Assembly (NCBI RefSeq): GCF_014196715.1
Contig: NZ_JACIEF010000002.1
Location: 1,116,001 to 1,180,000 of the forward strand
Direction: 5' to 3'
From: Pedobacter zeae
Lineage (GTDB): Bacteria > Bacteroidota > Bacteroidia > Sphingobacteriales > Sphingobacteriaceae
Length of the DNA stretch: 64,000 nt
The position numbers and the translations under genes are program-made. The notes below the pieces were generated by a model. It made no database searches and was not told the origin of the DNA. It was given only the letters and a program-made list of their open reading frames with translations. This document shows, piece after piece, positions 1-8,573 of the stretch; position 1 is the stretch's first letter; the number at the start of each line of letters is the position of its first letter.

Positions 1-777
1 GCCCTTAGCCGGCAGATACAGTCGCTCGAACATGAGCTGGGTTTGCAGCTTTTTGAGCGTAATAAACGGAATGTGAAACTCACCCCGGCAGGGAAATTTT
101 TAAAAGAAAAATGGGAGCTGGAGTTAAATGAAATCGAATACATCCACCAGTTTGCCAAACAGCTTCACCTGGGCGAGCGCGGAACGATAACCATTGCGCA
201 TCCCGATTCGATATCTGCATCGCTCATGCCCGATCTTTTAGCGAAGATTACGGCCGCATTCCCACAGCTGCAGATTAAACTGGTGCAGGTTTTGTACGAA
301 AACCAACTGGAATTCCTGAAAAATTATAAAATAGATCTTGCCATTACCCGCGATATCAACAGAGAACCGGGCATCAGGTCGAAAACAATACATTCCGATC
401 ACCTGGCGCTCGTGGTTCCGTTAGATCATCCTTTTAAAGGTTTCGGTGATTTATCAACCGAAAGCTTAAAGCAACAGAAATTTATCCTGCCCACAAAAGA
501 TGAGGGGAGCAGTTACAGCGAGATCATCCAGGCCCTTTTTAAATCTTACGAGTTTGTTCCCGATGTGTTTCTGCACTCCGAATTCGGCTCAACCATCATC
601 GCATTGGTTAGAAAAGGCCTGGGCATTGCCATCCTGCCCGATTCTTATATGCACCATCAAAGCCCGGGGCTGCGCTTTATCCCGCTGCCTTTTAAAACCG
701 ACTTATTGATCAATTGGCGGGCCGATGATCATAACCCCGTGCTGGCCAATATTCTGAAATTGGTTTTTGAAAATTAA
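1..777 (+). CDS. LysR family transcriptional regulator (5' truncated)
   Basis: The reading frame is open from the first base of the window, so the true start lies upstream. The first visible residues (ALSRQIQSLEHELG, then LQLFERNKR) are the second half of the LysR winged-helix DNA-binding domain. The rest, to about residue 258 of the visible part, is the periplasmic-binding-protein-like effector domain (IAHPDSISASLMPDLL, then VRKGLGIAILPDS). Such proteins usually control a neighbouring or divergent gene, but the likely target lies outside the window. About 15-20 residues of the N-terminus appear to be missing. The family is clear; the ligand is unknown. Confidence 0.93.
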   Translation, partial: ALSRQIQSLEHELGLQLFERNKRNVKLTPAGKFLKEKWELELNEIEYIHQFAKQLHLGERGTITIAHPDSISASLMPDLLAKITAAFPQLQIKLVQVLYENQLEFLKNYKIDLAITRDINREPGIRSKTIHSDHLALVVPLDHPFKGFGDLSTESLKQQKFILPTKDEGSSYSEIIQALFKSYEFVPDVFLHSEFGSTIIALVRKGLGIAILPDSYMHHQSPGLRFIPLPFKTDLLINWRADDHNPVLANILKLVFEN

Positions 778-956
778 CAGTGAAGCTAAATAATTAAAAC
801 TGGATAGGTTTAAGCGCTTTATATCCTTTTCTTTATGTTGAGTAATACCAGGATAGAATAAGGCTGCTTAGGCGTGGCGCTTTCGACTGCTGATTTGATC
901 TTTAATATGGTAATGAGTATCTTGTATTAACCTGTAGTAAAAAAATAGGATCAATA

Positions 957-1868
957 ATGTATTTAACTTCGTTACCGGATCATTCCAGCCCTGATTTTGA
1001 TAAGGATCTTCATTTCGGAAGATTTAAAACCCATAATGTTGTTTTCAATACGCTGAGCAGTTACAGTTTTTGCGATGACCACGTAGGTTGCCTTTCGTTC
1101 AAAACGATATTAAAAGGAGAGGAGTGGTACGGGGTAAATAAACGCCGGTTGGCCATCAGGCCGGGGCAGTTCCTGGTATTAAACGATGAACAGCATTATT
1201 CCTGCAAGATCGATACCCACGATAAGGTAAGGGGGCTATCGGTTTTTTTTCAGAAAGATTTTGCGGCCCGGGTATTTGACGATACCTTGAAAAGTGAAAC
1301 GGAGCTATTGGATAACCCGTTTTACAGCAATAATAAGCAACCCGAATTTTTTCAGACACTGAATGATACCGGCCCGGAATTACAGTTGCAACTGGGAAAG
1401 CTTATTTCGCAGCTCGAGCATAATGGTTACAACGATGGTACAGAAGAACAACTGGTTTTTTTACTCAGGTACCTGATCAGTACCCTCAAATCTGATACAA
1501 AAAAAATAGCTGGGGTGCAGGCCATAAAGCCATCCTCAAAAATCGAAATTTACCGGCGCCTGTGTATTGCGAAAGATTATCTCCATTCAACTTTTATGGA
1601 AAAACCTGATTTAAAATTACTGGGCAGTATGGCTTGTTTATCGGTACCCCAGCTCATCAGGCAGTTTAAATCTGTATTTAAGGTTACCCCACACCAATAC
1701 CTGATCCGGATAAAACTAAAACAGGCTGCCGATTTGCTTAAAAATACGGATCAACCCATCCACGAAATCACCTGGGGCAGTGGATTCGAAAACGAGAGTG
1801 CTTTTTGCAGGGCCTTTAAATCTGCTTATGGCCTGCAACCTTTAACGTTCAGAAAAATGCACCGGTAA
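957..1868 (+). CDS. AraC family transcriptional regulator
   Basis: A 303-residue protein. The last 104 residues form the two helix-turn-helix motifs of the AraC family (KLLGSMACLSVPQLIRQF, then EITWGSGFENESAFCRAFK). The first 190 or so look like a cupin-type sensing domain with no recognisable ligand signature. It stands alone, 180 bp after the LysR gene and 73 bp before a secreted esterase on the same strand. It could regulate that esterase, but nothing in the sequence proves this. No clear promoter is seen in the gap before it. Confidence 0.9.
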   Translation: MYLTSLPDHSSPDFDKDLHFGRFKTHNVVFNTLSSYSFCDDHVGCLSFKTILKGEEWYGVNKRRLAIRPGQFLVLNDEQHYSCKIDTHDKVRGLSVFFQKDFAARVFDDTLKSETELLDNPFYSNNKQPEFFQTLNDTGPELQLQLGKLISQLEHNGYNDGTEEQLVFLLRYLISTLKSDTKKIAGVQAIKPSSKIEIYRRLCIAKDYLHSTFMEKPDLKLLGSMACLSVPQLIRQFKSVFKVTPHQYLIRIKLKQAADLLKNTDQPIHEITWGSGFENESAFCRAFKSAYGLQPLTFRKMHR

Positions 1869-1941
1869 ATAGCGCATTTCTGCACATGTTTCCGGTTAAA
1901 CAGGGCTTAATTTTATCGGGTTATCAATTAAAGCCTTTTAC

Positions 1942-2853
1942 ATGAACCGCGCCTTTATTTTTTTCTTTTCTATTTTATCCGTGTCATTTTGTTATGCCCA
2001 GGATCTTACCATTCAGCTCTACCCGGAACGGGTGCCAAATTCAAAGAAAACCCCTGCCGATTATACGGAAGAAACCGATAGCAGTGGTTTGATTAAAAAT
2101 GTAAGTAAACCCACCATGCAGGCTTATTTTCCTGCTAAAAATAAAGCCAACGGAACGGCTGTAATCCTCTTTGCCGGCGGTGGTTATTTTGTTCTTGCGC
2201 CCAAAAAATGCATTGAAATGGCCAGGGCTTTTAATGCGCTGGGAGTAGCTGCCTTTGTGGTGAAATACCGCCTGCCCAGCGATAAAATTATGATCGACAA
2301 AACAATCGGCCCTTTGCAGGATGCTCAAATGGCGATTAAAACGTTACGCCGGAGCGCCGGCGAATGGAATATCAACCCTAACCGGATAGGAATGATGGGG
2401 CTATCGGCAGGTGGCCATTTAGTTTCAACAGCGGGCACGCAGTTAAACAGGGTAGTGATCGATAATAAAGAAAATACCTCGCTCCGTCCTGATTTTATGA
2501 TTTTACTTTACCCGGTTATTATTTATGATCCGGAGATACCACGCACCCGGGAAAATTTAATAGGAAAAAACCCTGGCCCCGAAACATTGGGATTATACAG
2601 CACCAATAAATCTGTAAGCCAGGTTACGCCGCCAACATTCCTGGTTCATGCAGCCGATGATGAGGTAATACCGGTGAAAAACAGTTTGCAGTTTTTCGAT
2701 GCCTTGCTAAAAGCAAAGGTTAAAAGTGAAATGCATATCCTGCAAACCGGAGGCCATGGCTTTGGCCTTTATGATGCAGAGAATAAAGACAGCTGGTTTA
2801 TAAGCTGCTACGAATGGATGCGAAAAAATGGTTTTGTGCCCGCTGATCGGTAA
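1942..2853 (+). CDS. Secreted alpha/beta hydrolase, carbohydrate acetyl/feruloyl esterase-like
   Basis: A 303-residue protein with a signal peptide ending near residue 20 (hydrophobic stretch, then CYAQ). The alpha/beta hydrolase parts are visible: an oxyanion-type FAGGGY near residue 78 in place of HGGG, nucleophile elbow GLSAGGH with Ser155, an acid in ADDEVIP (Asp239 or Asp240), and His272 in GGHGF. The layout matches the family often annotated as acetylxylan esterase or xylanase B-like esterase in Bacteroidota, which removes ester groups from plant polysaccharides outside the cytoplasm. The exact substrate cannot be read from the sequence. Confidence 0.85.
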   Translation: MNRAFIFFFSILSVSFCYAQDLTIQLYPERVPNSKKTPADYTEETDSSGLIKNVSKPTMQAYFPAKNKANGTAVILFAGGGYFVLAPKKCIEMARAFNALGVAAFVVKYRLPSDKIMIDKTIGPLQDAQMAIKTLRRSAGEWNINPNRIGMMGLSAGGHLVSTAGTQLNRVVIDNKENTSLRPDFMILLYPVIIYDPEIPRTRENLIGKNPGPETLGLYSTNKSVSQVTPPTFLVHAADDEVIPVKNSLQFFDALLKAKVKSEMHILQTGGHGFGLYDAENKDSWFISCYEWMRKNGFVPADR

Positions 2854-2988
2854 ATTGATTGTTTTTTATCTTTAAATTATTGAATATGAGGTTATTGTTT
2901 GATTGAACTGGTGCTGTTTTAATCAAAAAAAAATTTTATAGCAGTATATAATTTACATATTTTAAGCAAAAAAAGCATTCTGTTTAAA

Positions 2989-2996
2989 TAACTTTG
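2989..2996 (+). promoter_or_regulatory. Possible -7 element (TAACTTTG) upstream of the TMEM220/ebo genes
   Basis: TAACTTTG fits the Bacteroidota -7 consensus TAnnTTTG and lies 56 bp before the start of the first gene of the ebo stretch. No good TTTG is found at the expected distance upstream (about 2967-2970 reads AAGCAAA), so only half of the promoter is supported. This is the best candidate in the 199-bp gap 2854-3052. Confidence 0.35.
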
Positions 2997-3052
2997 TTTG
3001 TCAATGAAAGAATCGGGCAACCGATTAGCTTATTTAAACCAAATGACTCAAA

Positions 3053-3433
3053 ATGCTTTTAATTATTCTTAACATTATTTTTTGTATCTCATTTTTGGGT
3101 TTTGCTTATGTGAACCTTAACGATAACGATGCTTTCTTATGGGTGTCTATCTATTTAAGTGCCGCAATATGCTGCGGATTAGCTGCAGCTGGTAAATTTT
3201 ACCCTTTTGCTTACCTGTTTTTAACTGCTTTTTATTTAATTTATGCGGTTATCCTTTTCTTTGCAAAAGATGGTGTGCGCGATTGGATTACCAAATACAG
3301 GCGCGAGAGCCTTGTGCAGAGCATGCAGGCAACGAAACCTTATATCGAGCAAACGCGCGAATTCTTTGGCCTGTTGATTATTGCAGGTGCACTCCTGATC
3401 AATTATTTTGTTTCTGCCGGTATAACGGCATAA
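3053..3433 (+). CDS. TMEM220-like small integral membrane protein
   Basis: A 126-residue protein with four predicted hydrophobic segments (about residues 1-18, 28-45, 49-70 and 103-122) and a charged cytoplasmic-looking loop between the last two (KDGVRDWITKYRRE). This layout matches the transmembrane 220 family of unknown function, found in bacteria and animals. It is the first gene of a same-strand run leading into eboA, with only 23 bp before the chosen eboA start, so it is probably co-transcribed with the ebo genes. Whether it takes part in the ebo function is an inference from position alone. Confidence 0.75.
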   Translation: MLLIILNIIFCISFLGFAYVNLNDNDAFLWVSIYLSAAICCGLAAAGKFYPFAYLFLTAFYLIYAVILFFAKDGVRDWITKYRRESLVQSMQATKPYIEQTREFFGLLIIAGALLINYFVSAGITA

Positions 3434-3456
3434 GTGCCTTGAGGGAGATTTTATTT

Positions 3457-4314
3457 ATGAGCGGTAATCATATGAAGGCGGTGAAAGAAATAATGGGCGC
3501 TGTTGTTAAAAACAATATAAATCCGGAGGCCGAAAATTGGCTGGAAGCTTTTATGCAATCTCAGGACCAATGGGCACAGCTAGGCAAAGTATTTGTGATG
3601 TTGCCGCGTAAAACAGGCAAGTTACCGGTTACCATTACCGGAGATCAGCAACAGGCACTGGATACAGCAGGCTTTGGTTATATCCGTAGCTGGACCATTG
3701 ATAGGCTGAGCCGTGTGTGGTTGCTGGCAGGTTTGGATCCTGGCGATAAAGAACGCTTATTTTCAAACATTGAGCGTTTATTCCTGTCGGCCGAGGTGAA
3801 CGAGGCTGTAGCTTTATATTCGGCACTGCCGTTTTTGGCGCATCCCGGATGCTGGGTGAAACGCTGCGCCGAAGGGATCAGGAGCAATATTGGGTCTGTG
3901 CTCGAAGCCATTATGGAAAATAATCCGTATCCGGCGGCAAATCTCGATGAGGCGGCCTGGAACCAGCTTGTTTTAAAGGCGTTTTTTACCGAAAAAAATA
4001 TTAAACGTATTGTAGGCCTGGATGAGCGTGCCAATCTTCAGCTGGCTTTAACATTGGTAGATTATGCCAAAGAACGCTGGGCGGCAGGCAGGGAAGTAAA
4101 TCCACAGTTGTGGCGCCTGGTCGCTAAATTTATCAACGCCGAAATTTTTGAAGACCTCAAGACTGGTCTACAGCGTTATAACCCGACCGAACAGCGTGCC
4201 ATTGCACTGGCTGTAGCCGGATCGGATTACCCGCAGGCCAAAGATTTTATCAATACCTTCCCGGAACTGAAATTGGCCCTGGCCGATGGAAGCTTAACCT
4301 GGAATTCAATATAA
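3457..4314 (+). CDS. eboA: EboA domain-containing protein
   Basis: A 285-residue protein, probably soluble and alpha-helical, with no signal peptide. The C-terminal half carries the stretch typical of EboA (WNQLVLKAFFTE, GLDERANLQLALTLVDYA, KERWAAGREVNPQLWR). No catalytic motif is visible and the biochemical role of EboA is not known. The frame is open further upstream to 3283, but that start lies inside the TMEM220 gene. The ATG at 3457 follows a purine-rich GAGGGAGA and gives the usual size; ATG 3472 is an alternative. In cyanobacteria the ebo genes are needed for export of the scytonemin precursor, and in Pseudomonas a homologous cluster deters grazers. Confidence 0.85.
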   Translation: MSGNHMKAVKEIMGAVVKNNINPEAENWLEAFMQSQDQWAQLGKVFVMLPRKTGKLPVTITGDQQQALDTAGFGYIRSWTIDRLSRVWLLAGLDPGDKERLFSNIERLFLSAEVNEAVALYSALPFLAHPGCWVKRCAEGIRSNIGSVLEAIMENNPYPAANLDEAAWNQLVLKAFFTEKNIKRIVGLDERANLQLALTLVDYAKERWAAGREVNPQLWRLVAKFINAEIFEDLKTGLQRYNPTEQRAIALAVAGSDYPQAKDFINTFPELKLALADGSLTWNSI

Positions 4315-4336
4315 CCTAAAAAATTAAGATAAAGAG

Positions 4337-5317
4337 ATGTGTTGTAGTAGCTCAATCGCAAGAGATAAAGCAATGATGGGGGAGCCTGAGGCTTTCGATA
4401 TCAGTGCTGTAAAGGGGATGAAATTTTTTGATCCGCATGTTCACATGACCTCCCGAACTACGGATGATTATCAGGCCATGGCCGATGCCGGTATTGTTGG
4501 GTTAATCGAACCTGCATTCTGGTTGGGCCAGCCACGTACCGGATTAGACAGTTTCAGAGACTATTACAGCAGTTTGGTTGGTTGGGAGCGTTTCCGTTCT
4601 TCACAGTTCGGTATTAAACATTATTGTACCATCGGGCTTAATTCAAGAGAGGCCAATAACGAAAGCCTGGCCGAGCAGGTTATGGAGATCCTGCCCTTAT
4701 TTATCTATAAAGAAGGGGTGGTAGGCATTGGCGAAATCGGTTTCGACGATCAGACCGCTGCCGAGGAGAAATACTACAGGTTACAGCTCGAACTTGCCAA
4801 AGAAGCCGGTTTGCCTGTACAGGTGCATACGCCACACCGCGATAAGAAAAAAGGTACCCAGCGGAGTATGGATATTGCTTTAGAACATGGCCTCGATCCT
4901 TACCAGGTGATTATAGACCATAACAATGAAGAAACGGTAAAAGAGGTTTTAGACCGTGGTTTCTGGGCTGCCTTTACCATTTATCCTTTTACCAAAATGG
5001 GTAACGAGCGTATGGTAGAGATTGTAAAACAATACGGTGCAGAACGCATTATGGTAAATTCGGCTGCCGATTGGGGTATTAGCGACCCATTGGCCGTACC
5101 TAAAACTGCGGCCTTAATGAAATTACGGGGTTTAAGCGATGAAGAAATTGAACTCGTTACCTACCGCAATGCAATTACCGCTTTTGCTCAAAGCGGACAG
5201 CTTGATGAGGCCGATTTTAATGCGGCTGTAGACCTTACCGAGAAATTTGAAGGCAATACCATTTTGCGTGGCGGACAGCAACCAAAACCCGATAAATCTT
5301 CGATCATTATCAGCTAA
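4337..5317 (+). CDS. eboB: TatD-family metal-dependent hydrolase EboB
   Basis: A 326-residue amidohydrolase-fold protein of the TatD type. The expected metal-ligand positions are present: HxH at 34 and 36 (DPHVHM), Glu133 (GIGEIGFD), His164 (VQVHTPH), His195 (IIDHNNEE) and an Asp at 245 or 250 (AADWGISD). TatD proteins are nucleases or related phosphoesterases, but the EboB substrate is unknown. The first 28 residues (Cys-Cys-Ser rich) precede the fold, and starts at 4373 or 4418 are also possible. It follows eboA by 22 bp, and its stop codon directly abuts the eboC ATG, which argues for translational coupling. Confidence 0.88.
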   Translation: MCCSSSIARDKAMMGEPEAFDISAVKGMKFFDPHVHMTSRTTDDYQAMADAGIVGLIEPAFWLGQPRTGLDSFRDYYSSLVGWERFRSSQFGIKHYCTIGLNSREANNESLAEQVMEILPLFIYKEGVVGIGEIGFDDQTAAEEKYYRLQLELAKEAGLPVQVHTPHRDKKKGTQRSMDIALEHGLDPYQVIIDHNNEETVKEVLDRGFWAAFTIYPFTKMGNERMVEIVKQYGAERIMVNSAADWGISDPLAVPKTAALMKLRGLSDEEIELVTYRNAITAFAQSGQLDEADFNAAVDLTEKFEGNTILRGGQQPKPDKSSIIIS

Positions 5318-6208
5318 ATGGCATTGAAAAAAATAATTGTTTACCTGCGCATGATGCGTCCTGCCAATATTGTTACTTCTGTAGCCGATATTTTAGCGGG
5401 AATTGCCATTTCGGGAGTTTTAAGCAGCGGATTTTCCGTTCCATGGCTTTCCATTTTGCTTTTGGCCGCATCAACAGCTTGTTTATATGGTGGAGGCATT
5501 GTTTTTAACGATGTATTTGATGCCGAACTCGATAAAGTTGAACGGCCGGAACGGGCCATTCCCAGTGGCCTGATCAGTTTGCAGCATGCAACCATTTTTG
5601 GTACCCTTTTACTTTTGGCTGGAATTGCATTTGCATCCTTAAATAGTTTTACTTCCGGTATACTTGCGTTTTTAGTAGCCGTTTTCGCTTTGCTGTATAA
5701 CAAACTAAGCAAGCACCATTCTTTTTTAGGCCCCTTTAATATGGGTTTATGCCGGGGATTTAACCTCTTGCTGGGTTTAAGTATTGTGCCGGAATTGCTT
5801 TACAGTCATTATTATTTAGCGGTTATTCCGGTAATCTATATTTTCTCCATCACCATGACGAGCCGTGGCGAAGTTCACGGAGGCCATGCTAAAAACTTGT
5901 ACCTGGCCGCCTTTCTTTATGCAATAGTAATTTTTGCGATTGCTTATTTTGCTTTTGTAAACGAGAGGTTGCTGTGGTCGCTGCTTTTCCTGGTGCCCTT
6001 TACTTTTATGATTTTCAGGCCGCTTTTGAAGGCAATTGGTCAGCCTATTGGCAAAAATATCGGTGCAGCCGTTAAAGCTGGCGTAATATCCCTGATTTTG
6101 ATGGATGCTGCCTGGGCGGTAACTTTCGATGCCCTGACCCTTGCTTTTATCATCGCGGCTTTATTGCCCCTATCGTTGTGGCTCTCTAAATTATTTGCTG
6201 TTACCTAA
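5318..6208 (+). CDS. eboC: UbiA-like prenyltransferase family membrane protein EboC
   Basis: A 296-residue membrane protein with about eight or nine hydrophobic segments. The first aspartate-rich UbiA motif is intact (N64-D65-x2-D68-x3-D72, NDVFDAELD). Where UbiA proteins carry the second Asp motif, this protein has SRGEVHGGH (residues 182-190), so a standard prenyl-diphosphate transfer with two Mg2+ sites is uncertain. UbiA enzymes attach isoprenoid chains to aromatic or sugar-like acceptors in the membrane. The gene starts on the base after the eboB stop and ends 22 bp before eboD. Confidence 0.88.
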   Translation: MALKKIIVYLRMMRPANIVTSVADILAGIAISGVLSSGFSVPWLSILLLAASTACLYGGGIVFNDVFDAELDKVERPERAIPSGLISLQHATIFGTLLLLAGIAFASLNSFTSGILAFLVAVFALLYNKLSKHHSFLGPFNMGLCRGFNLLLGLSIVPELLYSHYYLAVIPVIYIFSITMTSRGEVHGGHAKNLYLAAFLYAIVIFAIAYFAFVNERLLWSLLFLVPFTFMIFRPLLKAIGQPIGKNIGAAVKAGVISLILMDAAWAVTFDALTLAFIIAALLPLSLWLSKLFAVT

Positions 6209-6230
6209 ACCATACACAGATTATCCAATT

Positions 6231-7394
6231 ATGGAACATTTACATCAATCTTTCAGCGTACAATATAACTACAATGTTTTCTTTACTTCAGCACTGTTTT
6301 CACCTGAAAACGATTTGCTGAACAATTTTTTAATCAATTTAAACCCTGCGGTTACTGTAAAGAAAATTTTATTTGTAATTGATGAAGGGGTAGCCAAAGC
6401 GCACCAGGGCCTTATTACTGAAATTAAAAACTATTTCTCTAAATACGTTAAAACACAGCTGGTTCAGGATATCCTGGTCATTCCCGGGGGTGAACAGGTG
6501 AAGAACGATACCCGCTATTTCGACCAGGTATTGGAATCCATTAACGTACATGGTATAGACCGCCATTCTTTTGTGGCCGCAATTGGTGGTGGTGCTGTAC
6601 TCGATATGGTGGGCTATGCAGCTACGATTGCACACAGGGGCATTAAACACATCAGGATTCCGAGTACGGTTCTTTCGCAGAATGATTCGGGCGTTGGGGT
6701 AAAAAATGGCATTAACTATTTTAATAAAAAGAACTTTTTGGGTACTTTTTCACCACCCGTTGCTGTTTTTAACGACGAACTTTTTTTAAGTACCTTATCT
6801 GACCGTGACTGGCGTTCGGGTATTGCCGAGGCCATTAAGGTGGCTTTGATTAAAGATGCCGAGTTTTTTGAGTGGCTCGAAGCCAATGCAGCAGCACTTG
6901 CCGCACGGGATACTGCAGCCATGAATGACCAGATCTGGAAGTGTGCCAAACTACACCTGGAACACATCCGTAGTGCCGATCCTTTTGAAAATGGCTCGGC
7001 CAGGCCGCTGGATTTCGGCCATTGGAGTGCCCACAAACTCGAATATCTTAGCAATTTTGAAGTAAGGCACGGAGAGGCCGTGGCAATGGGTATCGCTTTG
7101 GATAGCGTATATTCGAACTTATCCGGAAGAATTACAGCCGAAGAGGCACAACGGGTAATTAACCTGATCCAGGCACTTGGTTTTGAGTTAACACACCCTT
7201 TGTTACAGGTTAATGAAAGTAATAGCCCGATTTTGCAGGGACTGGAGGAGTTCCGTGAACACCTTGGCGGCCAATTAACCATTACCCTGCTTACCGGCAT
7301 TGGCAGTGGAGAGGAAGTACACGAAATAGACCCACAGATTTTAAAACAGGCAGCCGGGATTTTAAATAACCAAACGGCCATTATCCAACATTAA
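6231..7394 (+). CDS. eboD: 3-dehydroquinate synthase-like sugar phosphate cyclase EboD
   Basis: A 387-residue protein of the dehydroquinate synthase fold. NAD-binding GGGAVLD (119-125), PGGEQVK near 85-91, Lys158 in VGVKNG, the AEAIK motif with Glu200 and Lys203, His264 in DFGHWSAH and H280-GE are all kept, so the NAD and metal sites of the family look complete. Family members cyclise sugar phosphates (dehydroquinate, epi-valiolone and gadusol-type products); the EboD substrate is unknown. The frame is open from 6141, but that start lies inside eboC. ATG 6231 gives the usual N-terminus. Confidence 0.87.
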   Translation: MEHLHQSFSVQYNYNVFFTSALFSPENDLLNNFLINLNPAVTVKKILFVIDEGVAKAHQGLITEIKNYFSKYVKTQLVQDILVIPGGEQVKNDTRYFDQVLESINVHGIDRHSFVAAIGGGAVLDMVGYAATIAHRGIKHIRIPSTVLSQNDSGVGVKNGINYFNKKNFLGTFSPPVAVFNDELFLSTLSDRDWRSGIAEAIKVALIKDAEFFEWLEANAAALAARDTAAMNDQIWKCAKLHLEHIRSADPFENGSARPLDFGHWSAHKLEYLSNFEVRHGEAVAMGIALDSVYSNLSGRITAEEAQRVINLIQALGFELTHPLLQVNESNSPILQGLEEFREHLGGQLTITLLTGIGSGEEVHEIDPQILKQAAGILNNQTAIIQH

Positions 7395-7397
7395 GCA

Positions 7398-8570
7398 ATG
7401 AAATTAAATTCCGGACATTTAACTTTCTGTACCAATATTTACGCTGGAGAAAACTGGGAAACACATTTTGCCGTACTGAAAGATAGTTTCCCGAAGCTAA
7501 AAGCCGGGTTATCGCCTGGTTCGCCCCTCGGAATTGGTTTACGCCTTTCCAACCTTGCCAGTATTGAACTTTTGGAGCAAAACCATTTAATGGTTTTTAA
7601 ACAATGGCTTCAGGACGAAGGGGGTTATGTTTTTACGATGAACGGTTTTCCTTATGGCGGGTTCCATCACACGAGGGTTAAAGACCAGGTACATGCACCC
7701 GATTGGACAACCGAAGACAGGGTAGCGTATACCCTCCGTTTGGCTCATATCCTTTCTCAGCTGCTTCCGGACGATATGGACGGTGGCATCTCCACTTCCC
7801 CTTTGAGTTATAAACCCTGGTTTACCGATGCGGGGGCAAGAGAAAACGCTACAAATAAGGCGACTGCCAATATTGTAAAAGTTGCCAAAGGCCTGCAGCA
7901 AATACAGGAACAGCGTGGCAAGCTCATCCACCTGGATATTGAGCCTGAACCTGATGGCTTCCTTGAATCCGGACCCGAATTTATCCATTGGTACGAAAAT
8001 GTACTTTTACCTGCCGGAAATAATGAAACACTGATTAAAAACCACATTTATTTGTGTTACGATGTTTGCCATTTTGCCATCGGGTACGAACCGCATACGG
8101 CTATTATTAACGAATTGAGGCAGAAAGGTATCAAAATAGGCAAAATCCAGATCAGCGCTGCATTGAAGGCAAAATTACCGGCTTCAATGCCTGAACGCCG
8201 AGCAGTATTGGATGAGCTGAGCCGTTTTGATGAACCTACTTACCTGCACCAGGTAATTGCGCGTAAAAACAATGGCACTTTATTGCGGTATCCCGATCTT
8301 GCAGAGGCTTTGGCAGCGGCCGGAGATGTATCGGTAGAAGAATGGCGCGCACATTTCCACGTCCCGATCTTTGTAGAAGATATGGGCCTGATCCAATCTA
8401 CCCAAAGCGATATTGCCGAAGTACTGAACCTGCAGAAAGAAAGCTCTTTTACAGCCCATCTGGAAGTAGAAACCTATACCTGGGAGGTTTTGCCAACAAC
8501 TTTAAAAGCACCTTTAAACGATTCCATCATCAGGGAACTGGCCTGGGTAAAAACATTATTAGAACAGTAG
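7398..8570 (+). CDS. eboE: EboE, xylose isomerase-like TIM-barrel protein
   Basis: A 390-residue cytoplasmic protein resembling the xylose isomerase/AP endonuclease-2 TIM barrel. Candidate metal ligands are in HLDIEPEPDGFLE (near 175-187), CYDVCHFAIGYE (near 219-230) and HLEVETYTWEVLP near the C-terminus. It corresponds to the protein called EboE, 'metabolite traffic protein', in annotated genomes; its reaction is not established. Three bases separate it from eboD and three from eboF, so the three genes are tightly coupled. Confidence 0.87.
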   Translation: MKLNSGHLTFCTNIYAGENWETHFAVLKDSFPKLKAGLSPGSPLGIGLRLSNLASIELLEQNHLMVFKQWLQDEGGYVFTMNGFPYGGFHHTRVKDQVHAPDWTTEDRVAYTLRLAHILSQLLPDDMDGGISTSPLSYKPWFTDAGARENATNKATANIVKVAKGLQQIQEQRGKLIHLDIEPEPDGFLESGPEFIHWYENVLLPAGNNETLIKNHIYLCYDVCHFAIGYEPHTAIINELRQKGIKIGKIQISAALKAKLPASMPERRAVLDELSRFDEPTYLHQVIARKNNGTLLRYPDLAEALAAAGDVSVEEWRAHFHVPIFVEDMGLIQSTQSDIAEVLNLQKESSFTAHLEVETYTWEVLPTTLKAPLNDSIIRELAWVKTLLEQ

Positions 8571-8573
8571 ATC

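Noticed and set aside
3283..3456. N-terminal extension of eboA and similar extensions of eboD (6141-6230) and the PRTase gene (33553-33651)
   Set aside because: Each extension lies inside the upstream gene in another frame and reads as non-homologous peptide; the downstream ATGs give the usual N-termini.
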